A stretch of 64,000 nucleotides of DNA from Fluviicola sp. Lineage in GTDB: Bacteria > Bacteroidota > Bacteroidia > Flavobacteriales_D > Crocinitomicaceae. The stretch's first letter is position 1. The number at the start of each line of letters is the position of its first letter. The DNA is taken from assembly GCA_002734085.1 (NCBI GenBank), contig NVXV01000004.1:162997-226996 (forward strand). The letters run 5' to 3'. Of this stretch, positions 51,453 through 62,308 are shown piece by piece. Under the pieces are notes generated by a model. It did not search any database, was not told the DNA's origin, and was given only the letters and a program-made list of their open reading frames with translations. The position numbers were made by a program, and so were the translations under genes.

Positions 51453-53891
51453 ATGAAAGTATTCTATATACTGTTAGTTTTATTCAGCTTTTGTTACAAC
51501 AATTTATTATCACAACAATTTACAGATGAGCAAATTGACGAGTTAGTTAAAAATGCGTCAGAAGATGAATTAGTCGAAATAAATACAATACTCAATTTAG
51601 AGGGGAGCTTCAATCAAGCAAGGAAAGTTGCAGCTAAACTACTAGAGTTTCAACCAGAGAGTGCAAACTACAATTATCGTCTTGGATATGCTATGCTCAA
51701 CTCTAGCGTAGATTTCAACAAATCGAAAGAATATTTGGAGAAAGCTGTAAAAAATATTTCTAAGAACTATGATATGATTTCCAAAAAAGAACCAGGAGCG
51801 CCAATCGATGCTCTTTTTCATATGGGAAAATCCTATCATTTTAATAATGAAATTGAAAAAGCTAAAGACTACTACAATAAATACATTGAAACTGCCTCTA
51901 AAAAATCAGATCACATTGAAGATGCTAAATTGAGACTTCAACAATGTGATATTGCAATTAAATTCTTAAATGAAAAGAAGGATTATACAGTTGAAAATTT
52001 AGGACCAATTATCAATAGCTCTTATCCAGAATATAGTCCTGTTATATCTCTAGATGGTTATGCCATTTATTATACTTCAAGAAGAATCAGAAAAGACTCC
52101 TCAAATCTTGAAATTATTGAGCCTGGTACAAACTTACACTTAGAGGATGTATATGTTTCTTATAAAGATAATGATGGTGAATGGCAAGAACCAAAACTGA
52201 TGGAGTTTTGCAAGGCAGAAGATAACGAAGCTACTGTAGCAGTTAGTACAGATGAAAGGAGGATTTACGTATATAAAGATGAAACAGGAAATGGAGATAT
52301 ATATTTTTCTGATTTTGAAGGAAGTAAATTTAAAGAACTTGAAAAATTAGATGTTGATGGCGTAAATACAGATGCTTGGGAGCCACATATTACTGTTACT
52401 CCAGATGGTCAACAAAAATATTTTTCTTCTGACCGTGAAGGTGGTTTTGGAGGGAGAGATATTTACAGAATTGTAAAGTTACCAAATGGTGAATGGAGCG
52501 AACCTCAAAATTTAGGTCCAAACATTAATACCGAATATGATGAGGATGCGCCATTTTTAGCGGTAGATAACAAAACGATGTATTACGCTACGAACGGTCC
52601 TAAAAGCATGGGGGGATATGATATATTTATGACTGTTAGAGATGAAAATAATCTGTGGAGTAAGCCAGTCAACTTAGGTTATCCTCTTAATACTACAAGT
52701 GACGACATATACTATACTACAACCGTTGATGGTTTTACTGGATATATTACCTCATTCAGACCTGATGGACAAGGAGAAAAGGATATTTATGAGATTAAAA
52801 ATACGCATTTAGGAATCAACAATGTTGCTGTACTTCGAGGGGAAATTGAAACAACGACAGGGGAACCAGTACCAGAAGATGTAGCGTTTACTTTGCGATG
52901 TGTGGACTGCGAAAAACAATTTGATATAGAGTTTTTTCCTAGAATTTCAGATGGTTCATTCATATCTTCTTTAATACCATGTCATGAGTACAAACTTTTT
53001 GTTCATCACAATAAGGGAGAAACTCAAATACATGAGGAAACATTTAGTACTGAGTGCAGTGAAGATTTTGAGGAGGTCTACAGACATATTATGCTGGATG
53101 TCCCAACAATGACAGTTATAGAGCCTCAAGAGCTATTATCCTCTTACTCTCCAATATCAATGAAACACTATTTTGGTTATAACAAAAACAAGTTAGATCC
53201 GAATGAAGGTTCCCTCAAGATATTTCTTGATTCATTAGAGAATCAAATTAAAAATGGTAGAACAGATGTTACACTAACCATTAATTCTTCTGCTTCGAAA
53301 GTAACTACAAGGAGATATAAGGATAATCAGGAGTTAGCAAGAACCAGAGCTGAAAAGTTAAACACTTTACTTGATATCTATTTTAATCAAAAGGGATTAT
53401 CAGACTCAATTGACATTTCCATTAAAAATGTAGAGGTATCAGGACCTGATTACCATCGAGATTATAGAGATGTTGAGAAATACATTCCTTACCAATATGT
53501 TAGTATTTCATTAGAGGGCGTTAATAGTGTCTCTGAAGATATGGTTACTCTGGAGTCAAAAGATGAGAACATTACACATGTTGCAGCACTCAGTAAAACA
53601 ATCAGTAAAGGAAAAACGTCTACAGATAACAACGGTGATACGTTTACGAGTGGTCAAATGGTTGAAAGCGATTATAGATTTAACGTAATTACTGGAGTCT
53701 TTAGAAGAATTGATAACGCTGAAGGAATGGTACGCAGCGCAAAAAACAAAGGATTTGACGCCAAAATAATAGGCAAGAGAAATGGGCTTCACGTAGTTTC
53801 AGTCGGATCGTCGAACTCTTTCGGTGAAATTAAGTCTATTTTAAGTCGAGCACGTGAAGAAGTTGCTGAATCTGCTTGGATTTTAAATTGA
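51453..53891 (+). CDS. TPR-PD40-OmpA-like protein with C-terminal SPOR-like domain, paralog B
   Basis: Collinear with preceding ORF; extra tail YRFNVITGVFRRIDNAEGMVRSAKNKGFDAKIIGKRNGLHVVSVGS; start revised to MKVFYILLVLFSF. Confidence 0.85.
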   Translation: MKVFYILLVLFSFCYNNLLSQQFTDEQIDELVKNASEDELVEINTILNLEGSFNQARKVAAKLLEFQPESANYNYRLGYAMLNSSVDFNKSKEYLEKAVKNISKNYDMISKKEPGAPIDALFHMGKSYHFNNEIEKAKDYYNKYIETASKKSDHIEDAKLRLQQCDIAIKFLNEKKDYTVENLGPIINSSYPEYSPVISLDGYAIYYTSRRIRKDSSNLEIIEPGTNLHLEDVYVSYKDNDGEWQEPKLMEFCKAEDNEATVAVSTDERRIYVYKDETGNGDIYFSDFEGSKFKELEKLDVDGVNTDAWEPHITVTPDGQQKYFSSDREGGFGGRDIYRIVKLPNGEWSEPQNLGPNINTEYDEDAPFLAVDNKTMYYATNGPKSMGGYDIFMTVRDENNLWSKPVNLGYPLNTTSDDIYYTTTVDGFTGYITSFRPDGQGEKDIYEIKNTHLGINNVAVLRGEIETTTGEPVPEDVAFTLRCVDCEKQFDIEFFPRISDGSFISSLIPCHEYKLFVHHNKGETQIHEETFSTECSEDFEEVYRHIMLDVPTMTVIEPQELLSSYSPISMKHYFGYNKNKLDPNEGSLKIFLDSLENQIKNGRTDVTLTINSSASKVTTRRYKDNQELARTRAEKLNTLLDIYFNQKGLSDSIDISIKNVEVSGPDYHRDYRDVEKYIPYQYVSISLEGVNSVSEDMVTLESKDENITHVAALSKTISKGKTSTDNNGDTFTSGQMVESDYRFNVITGVFRRIDNAEGMVRSAKNKGFDAKIIGKRNGLHVVSVGSSNSFGEIKSILSRAREEVAESAWILN

Positions 53892-53920
53892 AAGAATTGA
53901 TATTTGTATAACGTTAATAT

Positions 53921-53947
53921 AAGCGGGTTGATTGACCCGCTTTTTTT
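53921..53947 (+). terminator. Rho-independent terminator
   Basis: AAGCGGGT tgattg ACCCGCTTTTTTT. Confidence 0.85.
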
Positions 53948-53959
53948 ATATTATTCTTT

Positions 53960-54820
53960 ATGAAATTGAATATTCAAAAACCGCTTGCCATTTTTGATCT
54001 TGAAACAACTGGTTTAGATATATCGGCAGATCGCATTGTAGAAATTGCAATACTGAAAGTTTCTCCAGACGGCAAAGAAGAGAAGTACGAAAAGCGTATT
54101 AATCCAGAAATGAATATCTCTGGAGAAAGTACATCTATACATGGTATATCTAATGCAGATGTGAAAGATTGCCCTACTTTCTCTGAGTTAGCAGATGAAA
54201 TCGCTACATTTATTGGGGAAGCTGACCTCGCCGGCTTTAATTCTAATAAATTTGATATACCTCTATTAGCAGAAGAATTTTTACGAGTAAAACACCCTTT
54301 TAAAACTGGTGAGCGGAAATTTATCGATGTTCAAAACATTTTTCATAAAATGGAACAGAGAACACTAGTGGCTGCTTATAAGTTTTATTGTGATAAAGAC
54401 CTAACAAATGCGCACAGTGCAGATGCAGATGTTATAGCTACTTATGAGGTGCTTAAAGCACAAATAGAACGTTATGAAGAAGTTGAAAATGACGTCAGTT
54501 TTTTAGCTGAATTTTCAACTCAAAATAAAAATAAAATTCTGGATTTTGCTGGTAGAATTGCACAAAATGAAAACGGTGAAGCTATTTATAACTTTGGAAA
54601 GCATAAAGGAAAAACAATTGCAGAAATAGCTGAATCTGAACCTGGTTATTATGGCTGGATGCTTAATGGTAATTTTCCTCGCTACACAAAAGCTGTTTTA
54701 AAGCAAGAAATGGAAAGCATTAAAGCCAAACGTCAGGAACAAAAGAAAATACAAGCTGAAAAAGAAGCTGAAAAAATGGAAAATAAAATTGAAGCCTTAA
54801 AAAGTAAATTTGGAAAGTAA
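53960..54820 (+). CDS. DnaQ-like 3'-5' exonuclease
   Basis: AIFDLETTGLDISADRIVEIAI (ExoI), LAGFNSNKFDIPLLAEE (ExoII), NAHSADADVIATYEVL (ExoIII). Confidence 0.92.
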   Translation: MKLNIQKPLAIFDLETTGLDISADRIVEIAILKVSPDGKEEKYEKRINPEMNISGESTSIHGISNADVKDCPTFSELADEIATFIGEADLAGFNSNKFDIPLLAEEFLRVKHPFKTGERKFIDVQNIFHKMEQRTLVAAYKFYCDKDLTNAHSADADVIATYEVLKAQIERYEEVENDVSFLAEFSTQNKNKILDFAGRIAQNENGEAIYNFGKHKGKTIAEIAESEPGYYGWMLNGNFPRYTKAVLKQEMESIKAKRQEQKKIQAEKEAEKMENKIEALKSKFGK

Positions 54821-54853
54821 ATTCTAAATTTAGAACTCTAAACTTTTCTAAAA

Positions 54854-55465
54854 ATGAAAATCATTTGTATTGGAAGAAATTATGTGAATCATGCCAAAGA
54901 AATGAACTCTCCAATACCGGAAGTTCCCATGTTTTTTATGAAGCCAGATACAGCCATTCTTCCTAAAAAAAATCCATTCTTTTACCCTAACTTTACAAAA
55001 GAGCTGCATTACGAATGTGAGTTAGTCGTCCGAATCAATAAAGTAGGTAAAAATATTTCGGCGAAATTCGCAGACCAATACTATGATGAAATCGGCTTAG
55101 GCATTGATTTTACTGCACGAGATCTTCAACGCAAGTGTAAAGAGAAAGGACATCCCTGGGAAATTGCCAAAGGTTTCGACCACAGCGCTCCGATGGGAAA
55201 TAGGTTTCTCCCAGTTAAAAACCTTGACCTAAATCAACTTGAATTTAAATTAAAAAAGAATGGCGAAATTGTTCAACACGGGAACTCAAAAGACATGATT
55301 TTCTCAATTAATAAGCTCATTGAATATGTTTCTCAATTCATGACTCTCAAAATTGGAGATCTACTTTTTACAGGTACTCCTGAAGGCGTTGGAGAAGTTC
55401 AAATTGGAGATCATTTAGAAGGTTTTATTGGAGATGAGCAATTGCTTTCTTTAAACGTTAAATAA
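54854..55465 (+). CDS. Fumarylacetoacetate hydrolase family protein
   Basis: ICIGRNYVNHAKEM, ELHYECELVVRI, LLFTGTPEGVG. Confidence 0.92.
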   Translation: MKIICIGRNYVNHAKEMNSPIPEVPMFFMKPDTAILPKKNPFFYPNFTKELHYECELVVRINKVGKNISAKFADQYYDEIGLGIDFTARDLQRKCKEKGHPWEIAKGFDHSAPMGNRFLPVKNLDLNQLEFKLKKNGEIVQHGNSKDMIFSINKLIEYVSQFMTLKIGDLLFTGTPEGVGEVQIGDHLEGFIGDEQLLSLNVK

Positions 55466-55596
55466 ACATTCATTCGGATTTTTTTGAATTGACTAAACTT
55501 ATTGCTTTAAAAGACATTAATTTATATCGTGTTAAATTATTTTTGTTTTGATCAAAATTTCACATACTTTTGATTTATAATAATTTGCAACACACT

Positions 55597-57339
55597 ATGA
55601 AAGTTCTAAAAGCTACTATCACAACATTTTTCTTCTCTTTAATTACGTCTTTTGGTATTCATTCTCAGACTAATATTGTTAGCACGAATACAACTGCCGA
55701 AGAAATTTTACAAGGGAATTATAATCCGAATGATTACAATCCAACTATAAATATAGATGCGCCATCAGACATTGTAAATACAATTTACAGTTCAATAAAT
55801 GCTGATTCAATTAAAAGCTACTTAGAAGTACTCAGTACGTTTACCAATCGAAATTCAGGTTCCGATACTGTATCTAATTCTTATGGAATTGGAGCTGCAA
55901 GAAGATGGATTTATCAAAAATTCCAGGATTTTTCCTCTCAAAACGAGAATAGACTTGTCACTTCCTACCTACAATTTGACAGAGATATTTGCGGTATGGA
56001 TCAGCATAGAAATGTATTCACTGTATTACCTGGAACAAATAACTCTGACCACAAAGTAATTATTATTGAAGGTCATTTTGATAGTCGCTGTGAAAATGTA
56101 TGTGATGTTCTTTGTGATGCGCATGGAATGGAAGATAACGGCAGTGGGACAGCCTTAGTAATGGAATTAGCACGAGTTATGGGCAAACTGAGTCTTGATA
56201 ATACAATTGTTTTTATGGCTACTACAGCAGAGGAACAAGGTCTGTATGGTGCGGATGCTTTTGCTGATTATGCATTGGATAAAAATATACCCATTAAGGC
56301 TGTTTTCAATAATGATGTCATTGGTGGAATAATATGTGGTGAAACTTCTTCTGCGCCAAGTTGCCCAGGTGAAAACCATATTGATAGTACACAAGTGCGA
56401 ATATTCTCTGGAGGTTCATTTAACTCTCCTTCAAAACAACTAGCACGTTTTACAAAAATGGAATATCAAGACGAACTCGAACCAATCGTGAGCGTGCCCA
56501 TGATGATCTCTATCATGTCGGCGGAAGATCGAACAGGGAGAGGGGGAGATCATATTCCTTTCAGACAAGCTGGTTTCCCAGCGATTCGATTTACGTCAGC
56601 AAATGAACATGGCAATGCTTCCAATGGCCCCGATTATCATGACAGACAACATACAACTGATGATATACTCGGAGTTGACACAGAAGGAGATATGATATTA
56701 GATAGCTTTTTTGTAGACTTCAATTACTTAGCTAGAAATACCACAATAAATGGAAATGCTGTTGCGATGGCTGCGATTGGTCCTAAGACACCTGATTTCG
56801 CAATAAGTAGCTTTAACGAAGATATTACAGTAGAAATAACTGATCAAACACAATATGATACATATATGTTATTAATAAGGTCTAACATGAACGATTTCGA
56901 TACTGTATTTACATTTTCCGGTTCATTGACACATACGGTTAGCTTGCCTGAAGATGTTTACAGAGCAAGTGTATGCTCCGTTGATGAAGATGGAATAGAA
57001 AGCTTGTTTTCAAGAGAAGAATTCATAACTACTACCGTTGGAGTCGGAGAAATACTAGAAGAAAAAAAGGGAGTTGAATTATTTCAAAACCGACCTAACC
57101 CTTTTGATGAAGCAACTACTATAAGTGCTTTTATCGAAAATCCACAGAAATATCAATCCACTTATATAATAATTACAGATTTAACTGGTAAACAAGTAGA
57201 ACGAATTGATTTTACTGCAAAAAAAGGAATCAATGAAGTTCTCTACAATCACGGTTATAAAAAAGTAGGTACGTTTTCGTACACGCTATATTTAAATAAC
57301 AAACCTTTTCAAACGAAAAAAATGGTGTTTGCTTATTAG
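55597..57339 (+). CDS. M28 family metallopeptidase with T9SS-type C-terminal domain
   Basis: VIIIEGHFDSRCE, GMEDNGSGTALVMELARVM, ATTAEEQGLYGADAF; C-terminal ELFQNRPNPFDEATTISAF. Confidence 0.9.
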   Translation: MKVLKATITTFFFSLITSFGIHSQTNIVSTNTTAEEILQGNYNPNDYNPTINIDAPSDIVNTIYSSINADSIKSYLEVLSTFTNRNSGSDTVSNSYGIGAARRWIYQKFQDFSSQNENRLVTSYLQFDRDICGMDQHRNVFTVLPGTNNSDHKVIIIEGHFDSRCENVCDVLCDAHGMEDNGSGTALVMELARVMGKLSLDNTIVFMATTAEEQGLYGADAFADYALDKNIPIKAVFNNDVIGGIICGETSSAPSCPGENHIDSTQVRIFSGGSFNSPSKQLARFTKMEYQDELEPIVSVPMMISIMSAEDRTGRGGDHIPFRQAGFPAIRFTSANEHGNASNGPDYHDRQHTTDDILGVDTEGDMILDSFFVDFNYLARNTTINGNAVAMAAIGPKTPDFAISSFNEDITVEITDQTQYDTYMLLIRSNMNDFDTVFTFSGSLTHTVSLPEDVYRASVCSVDEDGIESLFSREEFITTTVGVGEILEEKKGVELFQNRPNPFDEATTISAFIENPQKYQSTYIIITDLTGKQVERIDFTAKKGINEVLYNHGYKKVGTFSYTLYLNNKPFQTKKMVFAY

Positions 57340-57349
57340 GGATCAGTAA

Positions 57350-58492
57350 CTAAGCATATAGTTTCTGAAATATCTTAATATCGTCTGAACTCATTTCTGT
57401 TTTTCGACGTATCATCATATTGTTGGCTACTTCTATTGACTTGTCAAAATCAAACTTTTCAGCATTTTTATGGCCTCCCCAACTAAAATTCGGAATATAT
57501 TTTGGAGGAAAGTCAGCGCCAAAAACATTTGCTGAAACACCAATTACTGTAGCTGTATTGAACATTGTATTAATTCCTGTTTTCGCATGATCTCCCATTG
57601 TTATCCCCATAAATTGAACATCGGTTTGCTCTAGCTGATTCAGGTTGTAATCATGTGTTTTAACAGTACCGTAATTATTCTTTAGGTTCGAGCAATTTGT
57701 ATCTGCTCCAATATTACACCACTCACCAATCAAGGAGTTTCCAATAAATCCTTCGTGGCCTTTATTTGAGTAACCATGAAAAATAACATTATTCACCTCC
57801 CCTCCTACTTTACAATGAGGTCCAATTGTAGTACACCCATAGGACTTTGCTCCCATTTTTAGTACTGCATTATCGCAAAGTACCAGACCGCCTCGAATTA
57901 ATGCTCCTTCCATTACTTCTGCATTCTTGCCGATGTAAACCGGAGCATCTTTCACATTGATAATAGCCCCCTCAATCGTTGCTCCTTCATCTATGAAGAG
58001 ATTTTCTTCTGGTCCAATAAGTATATTTGATTTACTGAGAATAAAGCTTTGTTTTTCTTTCGTGTAAAAAGCAAAATCTGCCTTAAGTACAATATCATTA
58101 CACTGATACAAGTTCCATCTTTCTTTCATATAAATTAAAGAGTTAAGTGCCTCGTATCTTTTGTTTTCAGTTGAACATTCAGCTCCACGGTGGCAAACAA
58201 ATACACCATTCACAACCAATGTTTCATCTATCTTAATCGTTTGAATGAGATTAACCAACTCTTCATTGGGTATAACAGCTCCATTGATCCAATAATTATC
58301 CTCTTCTTTTTTTAATGGAAATTTATCACTTAAATAATCTTCTGTTTCGTATGAAACTTTTGCTTTTGGAAAATACAATTTATACCGTTCATCATTTGTA
58401 AACATCCCAACCCTTAAATTTCCCACAGGTCTCGTAAAAGTGAGTGGAGCAAATGTTAAATGATTCTCTAAATCCTGTAATATAATGTTCAT
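57350..58492 (-). CDS. GlmU-family sugar nucleotidyltransferase/left-handed beta-helix protein
   Basis: MNIILQDLENHLTFAPLTFTRPVGNLRVG; hexapeptide-type repeats in C-terminal half. Confidence 0.88.
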   Translation of the reverse strand: MNIILQDLENHLTFAPLTFTRPVGNLRVGMFTNDERYKLYFPKAKVSYETEDYLSDKFPLKKEEDNYWINGAVIPNEELVNLIQTIKIDETLVVNGVFVCHRGAECSTENKRYEALNSLIYMKERWNLYQCNDIVLKADFAFYTKEKQSFILSKSNILIGPEENLFIDEGATIEGAIINVKDAPVYIGKNAEVMEGALIRGGLVLCDNAVLKMGAKSYGCTTIGPHCKVGGEVNNVIFHGYSNKGHEGFIGNSLIGEWCNIGADTNCSNLKNNYGTVKTHDYNLNQLEQTDVQFMGITMGDHAKTGINTMFNTATVIGVSANVFGADFPPKYIPNFSWGGHKNAEKFDFDKSIEVANNMMIRRKTEMSSDDIKIFQKLYA

Positions 58493-58508
58493 TTCCAAGT
58501 GTTTTAGT

Positions 58509-60407
58509 TTACATTCTATTCGGCACTTCAATACCAAGCATCTTCATTGATGAATGAATTACTTTACCAATATTATATGATAAAACGATTCGTGCTTTCT
58601 TCAATGATTCATTTTCTTCATTCATGATACTATGAGATTGGTAAAAAGTATTAAATGATTTCACCAATTCATAAGCATAATTTGCAATCAGTGCCGGACT
58701 ATGATTTTTTCCCGCTTCACTAACTACTTCTGGATATTCCGAAAGTAATTTTATCAACTCCTTTTCAGGTGCATTTATTTTAAGAGAATTCAATGATTCC
58801 ACAGTGTCAAATTTAGAAATAAGTGACTGAATTCGAGCATGTGCATACTGAATAAAAGGTCCTGTGTTTCCATTTAATTCAATAGACTCATCTGGATTAA
58901 ACTTCATTCTTTTATGCGGATCAACTTTCAATAGATAGTATTTTAATCCACCCATTCCAATCATTTCATATAACTGACGACGTTCTTTATCAGACATTCC
59001 TTCTAAGTGACCACGTTCTTGCGTACTTTCCGTTGCCATATTCACAACTTCGGCCATCAAATCATCAGCATCCACTACTCTACCCTCTCTTGATTTCATT
59101 TTACCGTCAGGTAAGTCAACCATCCCATAAGATAAATGATAACAGTTCTCTGCCCATTCGTAACCCAATTTCTTTAAAATCAAGAACAACACTTGAAAAT
59201 GATAGTCTTGCTCATTTCCTACAGTGTAAACAATTCCTTTTAAATCTGGAAAATCTTTGAAACGATCTATGGCTGTACCAATATCTTGTGTCATATACAC
59301 AGCCGTTCCATCACCACGAAGTACTAGTTTCTCATCGAGGCCTTCGTCTGTCAAATCAGCCCAAACAGAACCATCTTCTTTTTTAAAGAAAACGCCTTTT
59401 TCCAATCCTTCATTGACAATATCTTTTCCAATGAGGAAAGTATCCGATTCGTAATATAATTTATCGAAGTCAACTCCCATTCTTTTATAGGTACTTTCAA
59501 ATCCTTCGTATACCCAACCGTTCATTGTTGTCCATAACAAGTATACCTCAGGATCTCTAGCCTCCCATTTTATAAGCATATCTTGAGCTTCTTCAAGCAA
59601 TGAAGCTTCATCCTTTCCAAATTCCGCTAATTTTCGATAAAGTTTATCTTTTTTCTTCTCATCAGTCTCTTCCTCATAAACTTTAAACAATCCTTTAAGC
59701 TTTGCAGCTGTTTCTTCGTCACATTCGCGAAAACCCTCATCTCTCCATTCCTTCACAATCTGAAACGATTCATTTGTTAACTGATGATCAAACTCAATAT
59801 AATATTTACCAACGAAGTGATCTCCTTTCATGTTAAGAGATGCTGGAGTCTCGCGGTTTCCTTTTTCGTCTACTGGTGCAAACTTTTGCCAGGCCAACAT
59901 ACTTTTACAAATATGAATTCCACGATCGTTAATAATTTGAGTTTTAATGACTTTATGGCCATTTGCTTTCAAAATTTCGGCTACACTGTATCCTAAGAAG
60001 TTATTTCTCAAGTGACCTAAATGCAAAGGTTTATTGGTGTTCGGCGAAGAATATTCAACCATATAAGTTTCTCCAGAAGGACTTGAAGCCAAACCATAGT
60101 TCTCATCCTTGTGAAATATTTTCAATCTTTCTAGCCAATATTCGGACTTTAAAATAATATTCAAGAACCCTTTAATTACATTAAAAGATTCCAATTCAGA
60201 CAAATGTTTCTGAAGAAATGTTCCTATTTTTTCACCGGCCTTTTCCGGAGAAGTTTTCATCATTTTCACAAAAGGAAAAGTCACCAACGTTAAATCTCCT
60301 TCAACATCTTTCCTTGTCTTTTGAAATTGAATTTGACTTTCGCTAATTTCTTGTCCAAACAGCTCCGTGCTGTGATCCAGAATCAGTTTTATGATCTGAT
60401 TTTCCAT
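58509..60407 (-). CDS. argS: Arginyl-tRNA synthetase
   Basis: EYSSPNTNKPLHLGHLRNNFLG, YTVGNEQDYHFQVLFLILKKLGY, YAHARIQSL. Confidence 0.96.
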   Translation of the reverse strand: MENQIIKLILDHSTELFGQEISESQIQFQKTRKDVEGDLTLVTFPFVKMMKTSPEKAGEKIGTFLQKHLSELESFNVIKGFLNIILKSEYWLERLKIFHKDENYGLASSPSGETYMVEYSSPNTNKPLHLGHLRNNFLGYSVAEILKANGHKVIKTQIINDRGIHICKSMLAWQKFAPVDEKGNRETPASLNMKGDHFVGKYYIEFDHQLTNESFQIVKEWRDEGFRECDEETAAKLKGLFKVYEEETDEKKKDKLYRKLAEFGKDEASLLEEAQDMLIKWEARDPEVYLLWTTMNGWVYEGFESTYKRMGVDFDKLYYESDTFLIGKDIVNEGLEKGVFFKKEDGSVWADLTDEGLDEKLVLRGDGTAVYMTQDIGTAIDRFKDFPDLKGIVYTVGNEQDYHFQVLFLILKKLGYEWAENCYHLSYGMVDLPDGKMKSREGRVVDADDLMAEVVNMATESTQERGHLEGMSDKERRQLYEMIGMGGLKYYLLKVDPHKRMKFNPDESIELNGNTGPFIQYAHARIQSLISKFDTVESLNSLKINAPEKELIKLLSEYPEVVSEAGKNHSPALIANYAYELVKSFNTFYQSHSIMNEENESLKKARIVLSYNIGKVIHSSMKMLGIEVPNRM

Positions 60408-60421
60408 TTTTTATATATTGA

Positions 60422-61381
60422 CTACGCTTTATTTTCAACTGTTTCTACAACCTCTTTCATTAAGTCATAGGCAACTTCCGCCATTTTATTTATTTTTTCA
60501 TCCAAACATGGATTTACTTCAACAAATTCAATACAGCGTACTTTTGGGTGATTGGCAAAATGCCTCAAAATCTGACTTGATTCTTCTGGAGAGAGTCCCT
60601 TATCTACGGGAGTCCCCGTTCCATGAGACACAAGCTTTGGATCCATAGAGTCTACGTCAAAAGACAGATAAATCTCATCACAATTCTCATATTTCTTTTC
60701 TAGTTGATCAATGATGCTTTTAACTCCTGCTTCACGCAATTCATCCACTGAAATGTTCTTCAACCCGGTACGCTCCATCAATTCGATTTCTTGCTTTTCT
60801 AAATCTCTTAGACCGATAAACGCCAAGTTTTCAGCTTGGATTTTTGGAGCGATTCCCCCAATATTTTTCATCTCATTCCAGTATTTAATAGTCTCCTCCT
60901 TGGGGTCATTTTGCTTGGATTCAATATTATCTTCATTTAAAGCTGTAGCAAGTGGCATCCCGTGCATATTCCCTGAAGGTGTAGTATAAGGAGTGTGTAA
61001 ATCACCATGAGCATCAACCCATAAAACACCGATTCTATTATTTGGATTTGCCATTTTCAATCCCGCAATAGTACCTCCAGCAGAACCATGATCAGCTGCG
61101 ATTACTAGAACGAAATCATTTTGATTTCTTGCATTTTTCACAATATCAGCTGTTCTTTTATAAACTGTAGCCAATCCATTTGCCCGTTTACCCCAAACTA
61201 AATCAGTTGGCTGGTCTAACAAATGATTTTCTGTTTCAACAAAAATATTCGGATATTTTCCAAAAATAAAGTGTTCTCTTTGATGGTCAACAACTCGCAT
61301 CGCTCCAGGTCCGAGACTTGCTCCTCTGGTGCCTGCAGAAATTTCAGATTCGTTTATAATAAATGTAATTGACTTTCCCAT
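60422..61381 (-). CDS. Arginase/ureohydrolase family protein
   Basis: IAADHGSAGGTIAGL, VLWVDAHGDLHTP, LSFDVDSMDPKLVSHGTGTPV. Confidence 0.93.
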   Translation of the reverse strand: MGKSITFIINESEISAGTRGASLGPGAMRVVDHQREHFIFGKYPNIFVETENHLLDQPTDLVWGKRANGLATVYKRTADIVKNARNQNDFVLVIAADHGSAGGTIAGLKMANPNNRIGVLWVDAHGDLHTPYTTPSGNMHGMPLATALNEDNIESKQNDPKEETIKYWNEMKNIGGIAPKIQAENLAFIGLRDLEKQEIELMERTGLKNISVDELREAGVKSIIDQLEKKYENCDEIYLSFDVDSMDPKLVSHGTGTPVDKGLSPEESSQILRHFANHPKVRCIEFVEVNPCLDEKINKMAEVAYDLMKEVVETVENKA

Positions 61382-61581
61382 AACTATAATTTGTAAAGCT
61401 TTATATAAAGTGAAACAAAGATAAAAAATTCATGTTCTCAAGCATTCTAATTCAAAGAATAGTTTGTGTACAACAAAACCAGAAGTACTTGTATTGATAA
61501 ACATCCGTGAAATTTTATATTATCTTCGTAACGTTATTGAGCAAAAATCGTTTTCCAAAGTAGAATCATCAAAAAACTGAA

Positions 61582-62223
61582 ATGACACAAATAAAATATG
61601 TAGCAATAGCAATGATTAGCTTACTTCTAATTGTAAGTTGTGGAGTACAAAAAGAAAGTAACACCCCTTTTGAAGGTAAACTAGTCTATTCAGTTAGTTC
61701 TGTAGAAAACAACCCGAATGATGCAGATAGCATTAATTATCAAGTAGTTTATGCAAAGGACTCGCTATTGAGAATCGAAAGCTTTACTCCAATTGGCAAA
61801 CAAATTTACATCAAACACATCCCAAAAGAAAGAGCTTATATCTTGATGGATCTCTACGAGAAAAAGGTGGCTATCCAAACCATAACGGACACTATTGATC
61901 GATCAGATAAATACTCATTCAAATCGAAAATGGGAAGTAAAACATTTGCAGGAAAAAAAGCGAAGAACATAGCTGTTACGTTTAACGAACTAGATACAAC
62001 TATAGTCATGAACTACATCGAAGACATCTCACCTCAATATACCGAAGCGATTGAAGGAATCCCTGGTTTACCTGTAAAATATAGCGTATACTCAAAGGGA
62101 TTATGGATTACTTATGAATTAATTTCTTTTGAAGAACGAGAAATTTCTAAAGATAAATTTGGAATTCCTAGCGACCATGAAATCATGACACTTGACGAGT
62201 TTATGAAAATAATGCAAAACTAA
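61582..62223 (+). CDS. Hypothetical lipoprotein
   Basis: Lipobox LLIVSC; GLPVKYSVYSKGLWITYEL. Confidence 0.65.
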   Translation: MTQIKYVAIAMISLLLIVSCGVQKESNTPFEGKLVYSVSSVENNPNDADSINYQVVYAKDSLLRIESFTPIGKQIYIKHIPKERAYILMDLYEKKVAIQTITDTIDRSDKYSFKSKMGSKTFAGKKAKNIAVTFNELDTTIVMNYIEDISPQYTEAIEGIPGLPVKYSVYSKGLWITYELISFEEREISKDKFGIPSDHEIMTLDEFMKIMQN

Positions 62224-62308
62224 CAGTTGACTGTGGAAACCCTTTTCTATTCTGTCGAATAACCATCTATTCATTCATTATATTCGTAGAATAATTTGGG
62301 CTAAGAAA

